Shown here: positions 62,201 through 64,000 of the stretch, in pieces
Layout of the letters: the number at the start of each line of letters is the position of its first letter
Numbering within the stretch: the stretch's first letter is position 1
NCBI GenBank assembly: GCA_037783415.1
Contig: JAZGTN010000016.1
Span: forward strand, 2,849,001 to 2,913,000
Source of the DNA: Leptasterias polaris
Taxonomy: Eukaryota; Echinodermata; Asteroidea; Forcipulatida; Asteriidae
Length of the DNA stretch: 64,000 bases
Direction of reading: 5' to 3'
Translations under genes and position numbers: made by a program
The notes under the pieces: model-generated
What the model was told of the DNA's origin: nothing
Database searches by the model: none
Seen by the model: only the letters and a program-made list of their open reading frames with translations

Positions 62201-64000
62201 CTGGATGTTGCCGTCCCGTGTGGCGTAGTGGATGGGCGTGCATCCCGAACAGTCCACGTTGTTCAAGAGAACGTTTATAGCCTGCAGTTTGAAGTAAACA
62301 AAAAGTCAGTTTAGGAGTTCAGCCATAACGATTTTCCCCCATTTAATTCATTGAAACAAATTCAGGCAGAAAGTGAGAAAAATGTATTAGTGATAAAACA
62401 TAAGGGATACTGACTGGGTACGTGTAAAACAAATGTACCTTTTCACTTGCCACCAATCCATATGCCTTTAGGTTCCTTCCACTTTGCACAGCCAGATGAA
62501 GGATGTTCCGGTTAGTGCAATCTCGGAGGTTACAGTCAGCCCCGTACTTGCCGATCAAGAGCTTGGCGGTCTTGAAACTACCCCGGGAAACTGCGCGGAG
62601 AAGCGGGCTGCAACCTGTCTTGTCCACGCTGTCTACGTCGGCTCCCTGCAAGTTCAAACATTTCAAAATTGATTACTGATATTCTGTCATTTTTTTCTTG
62701 AAGAGCTTCATCTGTCGTCTTCTTGGTTATGTTCCCAGTGCAATGATGTATTCATTTCCTGGAGAAACCACCCAATGATCGCTAAAATCTATAGAGATAT
62801 ACCTTCGATCTTGACAACTGGCCAGTTTTGCTGGACACTGCTTCATGGATGAGTGCTAGTTAACATCTGAGGTCTTACTCCTGGAGGCTACCATGTCCGG
62901 TAAGATGGATGTAACCCACTCACATCCTGGCACAATTTCGAGAGACACCGGACTCAGTTTGGAAGACCTGACAGGAGCTATGGCGGATCAACCAGGGTGG
63001 TGTAACAGAGTGTCTTTGATCTCGACCGTGGTCGATGAATGATGATGTTGAATGGTGTATTATACCAAACGAAATATACACAAAAATACCCAAACGATTT
63101 GTCAGCTTGCATGTAATTTAGGAAACTGTCCCCCATTCCTTTAAGGAACTCGAGAAAGAAATCGGATCAGATAAAGGCTTCTGTCAACCTTTGCCAACTT
63201 TGGCGGATTATTCTTACCTTTTCAATTAGGAAGTCAGCAACGTCAACGTGATCAAACATGGCCGCCCTACAGAGGAAGTACAAATCGTCGCTTTAAAACT
63301 CTATAACAAAATATTACGGACGTGCTCTTTGGATCGTTACAGTGCTTCTGAGGGAACATAATTGTGAAAGTTTAACTAAACATCGTCTTACAGTCATAGC
63401 TTGCTGCAATTACTATTGATAGTGTTACCAGCGCTGGTCAGTGGGATAATAACACTTAAAGTTGCACCTTTCAGTATACACACATCTTCAATGTGAAGAT
63501 GTGTGTTTATCTTTATGGGGTGTCATGGCCGAGTGGTTAAGAGCATCGGATTCAAGTTCTGGTGGTTTAGTCATCGGGGTGTGGGTTCGAGTCCCGGTCA
63601 AGACGCTTGTGTCCTTGAGCAAGACACTTTGCTATAATTGCTTCTCTTCACCCAGGGGTATAAATGGGCACCTGTGAGGGTAGAGGATCGATGAGCGCTG
63701 ATAATCGGCAAGTTACATTGCTTTGTAATTATTTGTGATGGAAACAAAACAGGCTCACAGTTATTGATCTGGAGTCACTAAGTAATGGAGATCCACCGTC
63801 CTAACCAAATTGTAACTCGTTTGAATACACACGAAACATCAGCTTCATAATTAAATTGCGGTCCAGCAATCGCAGTGTATAATTTAAACTGTCATGTAAC
63901 TTTCACTATTCCCATTTCCCATCATCGATCGCCATGACGGACTAATGATTGTTAATAACACCTTTTCCTCTACCTGTGTAATGGTGTCATTAGTTCCACA
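47519..64000 (-). CDS. TRPA1: TRPA1-type cation channel (5' end beyond the window)
   Basis: Twenty exons in transcript order: 64000-63974 (partial), 63266-63218, 62645-62439, 62281-62118, 61190-61026, 60383-60269, 59358-59192, 57998-57914, 57685-57626, 56594-56499, 55417-55347, 54299-54134, 53621-53541, 53083-52896, 52317-52188, 51352-51155, 49920-49738, 49283-49141, 48684-48550, 47612-47519 (stop TGA). They join in one frame, giving 840 residues plus stop; human TRPA1 is about 1119, so the first ankyrin repeats lie beyond 64000. Seen in order: ankyrin repeats, a pre-S1 linker ([12 protein letters not shown]), six membrane segments with three N-glycosylation sequons after S1 (NYS, NET, NAT), a pore with FAMTMAEID, the TRP-like helix ([12 protein letters not shown]) and a C-terminal coiled coil ([16 protein letters not shown]). 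TRPA1 is a plasma-membrane Ca2+-permeable sensor of irritants and, in many animals, temperature. Confidence 0.95.
47786..47862 (+). mobile_element. LINE 3' tail with (TGAT)n
   Basis: GAGCGCCTTTGAACAATTTT, then TTTTGGCGCTATATAAATGT and TGATTGATTGATTGATTG, is the typical 3' end of CR1/L2-like LINEs. A related tail with (TTA)n lies at 56205-56255. Both are in TRPA1-like introns. Confidence 0.7.
50868..51143 (+). repeat. Direct repeat next to the pore exon, copy 1
   Basis: CGGCCAGTTAGCAAAACATT through TTTTCAACCTCGGTTGGCAA to GCAGTAGAAAGGTCTGTG is repeated in the same orientation at 56160-56472. Each copy lies just inside the intron next to a TRPA1-like exon donor (donors of 51155 and 56499). Confidence 0.8.
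51155..54299 (-). CDS. TRPA1: TRPA1-like: transmembrane and pore exons
   Basis: S1 with glycosylation sequons is in 54299-54134, S2 in 53621-53541, S3 and S4 in 53083-52896, the S4-S5 linker and S5 in 52317-52188, and the pore loop and S6 in 51352-51155. The filter region reads TMAEID where human TRPA1 has MLGDIN, so glutamate replaces the filter aspartate. S6 ends [10 protein letters not shown] and continues in the next exon with IGLAVGDI. Confidence 0.93.
52475..52765 (+). repeat. Degenerate minisatellite, unit with TAGAACCAAACAATACC
   Basis: About seven imperfect copies of a roughly 40-bp unit, each with GTAGAACCAAAC or CAGAACCAAAC followed by AATACC and an AT-rich spacer with ATATC. It lies in the TRPA1-like intron between the S4 and S5 exons. 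Confidence 0.75.
54720..55140 (+). repeat. Inverted intronic repeat, arm 1
   Basis: CCATGATATCCTCCCCCGTA, GGGGTGTCAATCAACAGGGG, GTTAATGTCAATGACA and GAAAACATCTGTTC recur in reverse order and orientation at 56840-57290. A third partial copy (ATGATATCCTATTAATCC, GGGGGTGTCAATCAACATGA) is at 38140-38225. The two arms flank TRPA1-like exons 55347-55417 and 56499-56594. Confidence 0.75.
56160..56472 (+). repeat. Direct repeat next to exon 56499, copy 2 (contains LINE tail)
   Basis: Second copy of 50868-51143, with the segments TTGTGTAACATTGTAACAAA and CCATAGTTTTCAACCTCGG. It carries an insertion of LINE-tail type (GCGCTATACAAATC followed by (TTA)n, 56213-56255) that the first copy lacks. Confidence 0.8.
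56840..57290 (-). repeat. Inverted intronic repeat, arm 2
   Basis: Reverse-orientation partner of 54720-55140. It contains ACCTCCGGTAAACCCCTC, GAACAGATGTTTTCAATC, GTCATTGACATTAACCAG and AATGACACCCCTTTCGGA. The arms are diverged, so any pairing in the transcript would be imperfect. Confidence 0.75.
59192..64000 (-). CDS. TRPA1: TRPA1-like: ankyrin-repeat exons
   Basis: The exons at 64000-63974, 63266-63218, 62645-62439, 62281-62118, 61190-61026, 60383-60269 and 59358-59192 encode at least seven ankyrin units. Examples are [20 protein letters not shown] (split across the first two exons), [70 protein letters not shown] and [19 protein letters not shown]. Order and wording parallel the C-terminal half of the vertebrate TRPA1 ankyrin stack. 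The (TTGG)n array at 61769 is in the intron before 61190-61026. Confidence 0.95.
61769..61960 (+). repeat. (GGTT)n tetranucleotide array
   Basis: A nearly pure run of about 48 GGTT units, with variant GGTT-rich sequence from about 61700. It gives open frames in several phases (WLVG or PTNQ repeats) that are not genes. It lies in a TRPA1-like intron. Confidence 0.98.
63517..63725 (+). mobile_element. tRNA-derived SINE, intact head and body
   Basis: The head has A box TGGCCGAGTGG (63526-63536) and B box GGTTCGAGTCC (63584-63594), with a long variable region as in Leu or Ser tRNAs. The body is GCTTGTGTCCTTGAGCAAGA with CACTTTGCTATAATTGCTTC and TATAAATGGGCACCTGTGAG, a widely conserved SINE core. 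It is antisense to TRPA1. Just upstream, 63478-63506 forms a perfect 13-bp hairpin with a 3-base loop. Confidence 0.8.

Overview
The window is a piece of an animal nuclear genome with long introns, GT-AG splice sites and very dense short mobile elements. All three genes are of deuterostome type. The repeats (tRNA-derived SINEs, CR1/L2-like LINE debris, many small inverted-repeat elements) suggest an echinoderm, probably sea-star-like; this taxon call is inference.

Layout. 1-5370 is repeat-filled intergenic DNA. 5415-16770 (+) is a ten-exon gene for a 423-residue MLKL-like protein: an N-terminal helical region followed by a pseudokinase whose catalytic loop lacks both the HRD aspartate and the metal-binding asparagine. 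16771-25306 is intergenic, with LINE and SINE remnants, a minisatellite and a duplicated 0.23-0.25 kb segment just upstream of the next gene. 25377-41024 (+) is an eleven-coding-exon Src-family tyrosine kinase of 548 residues (myristoylation site, SH3, SH2, active kinase, C-terminal tyrosine). 41025-47518 is intergenic and carries several inverted-repeat elements. 47519-64000 (-) is a TRPA1-type ion channel, 840 residues over 20 exons, entering from the right edge. Its first ankyrin repeats lie outside the window; its 3' end is tail-to-tail with the kinase gene.

The exons were assembled by hand. Every junction keeps the reading frame and uses a GT donor and AG acceptor. Nothing in the sequence ties the three genes into one pathway. 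MLKL proteins execute lytic cell death in vertebrates, Src kinases act at the inner membrane, and TRPA1 is a sensory cation channel.

The most notable points are an invertebrate MLKL-like gene with vertebrate-like pseudokinase signatures, several families of non-autonomous DNA elements with TAG termini and 9-bp target duplications, a family of GGGCC-capped foldback elements, and a 24-bp minisatellite that iterates a splice-donor-like motif just downstream of a real donor.
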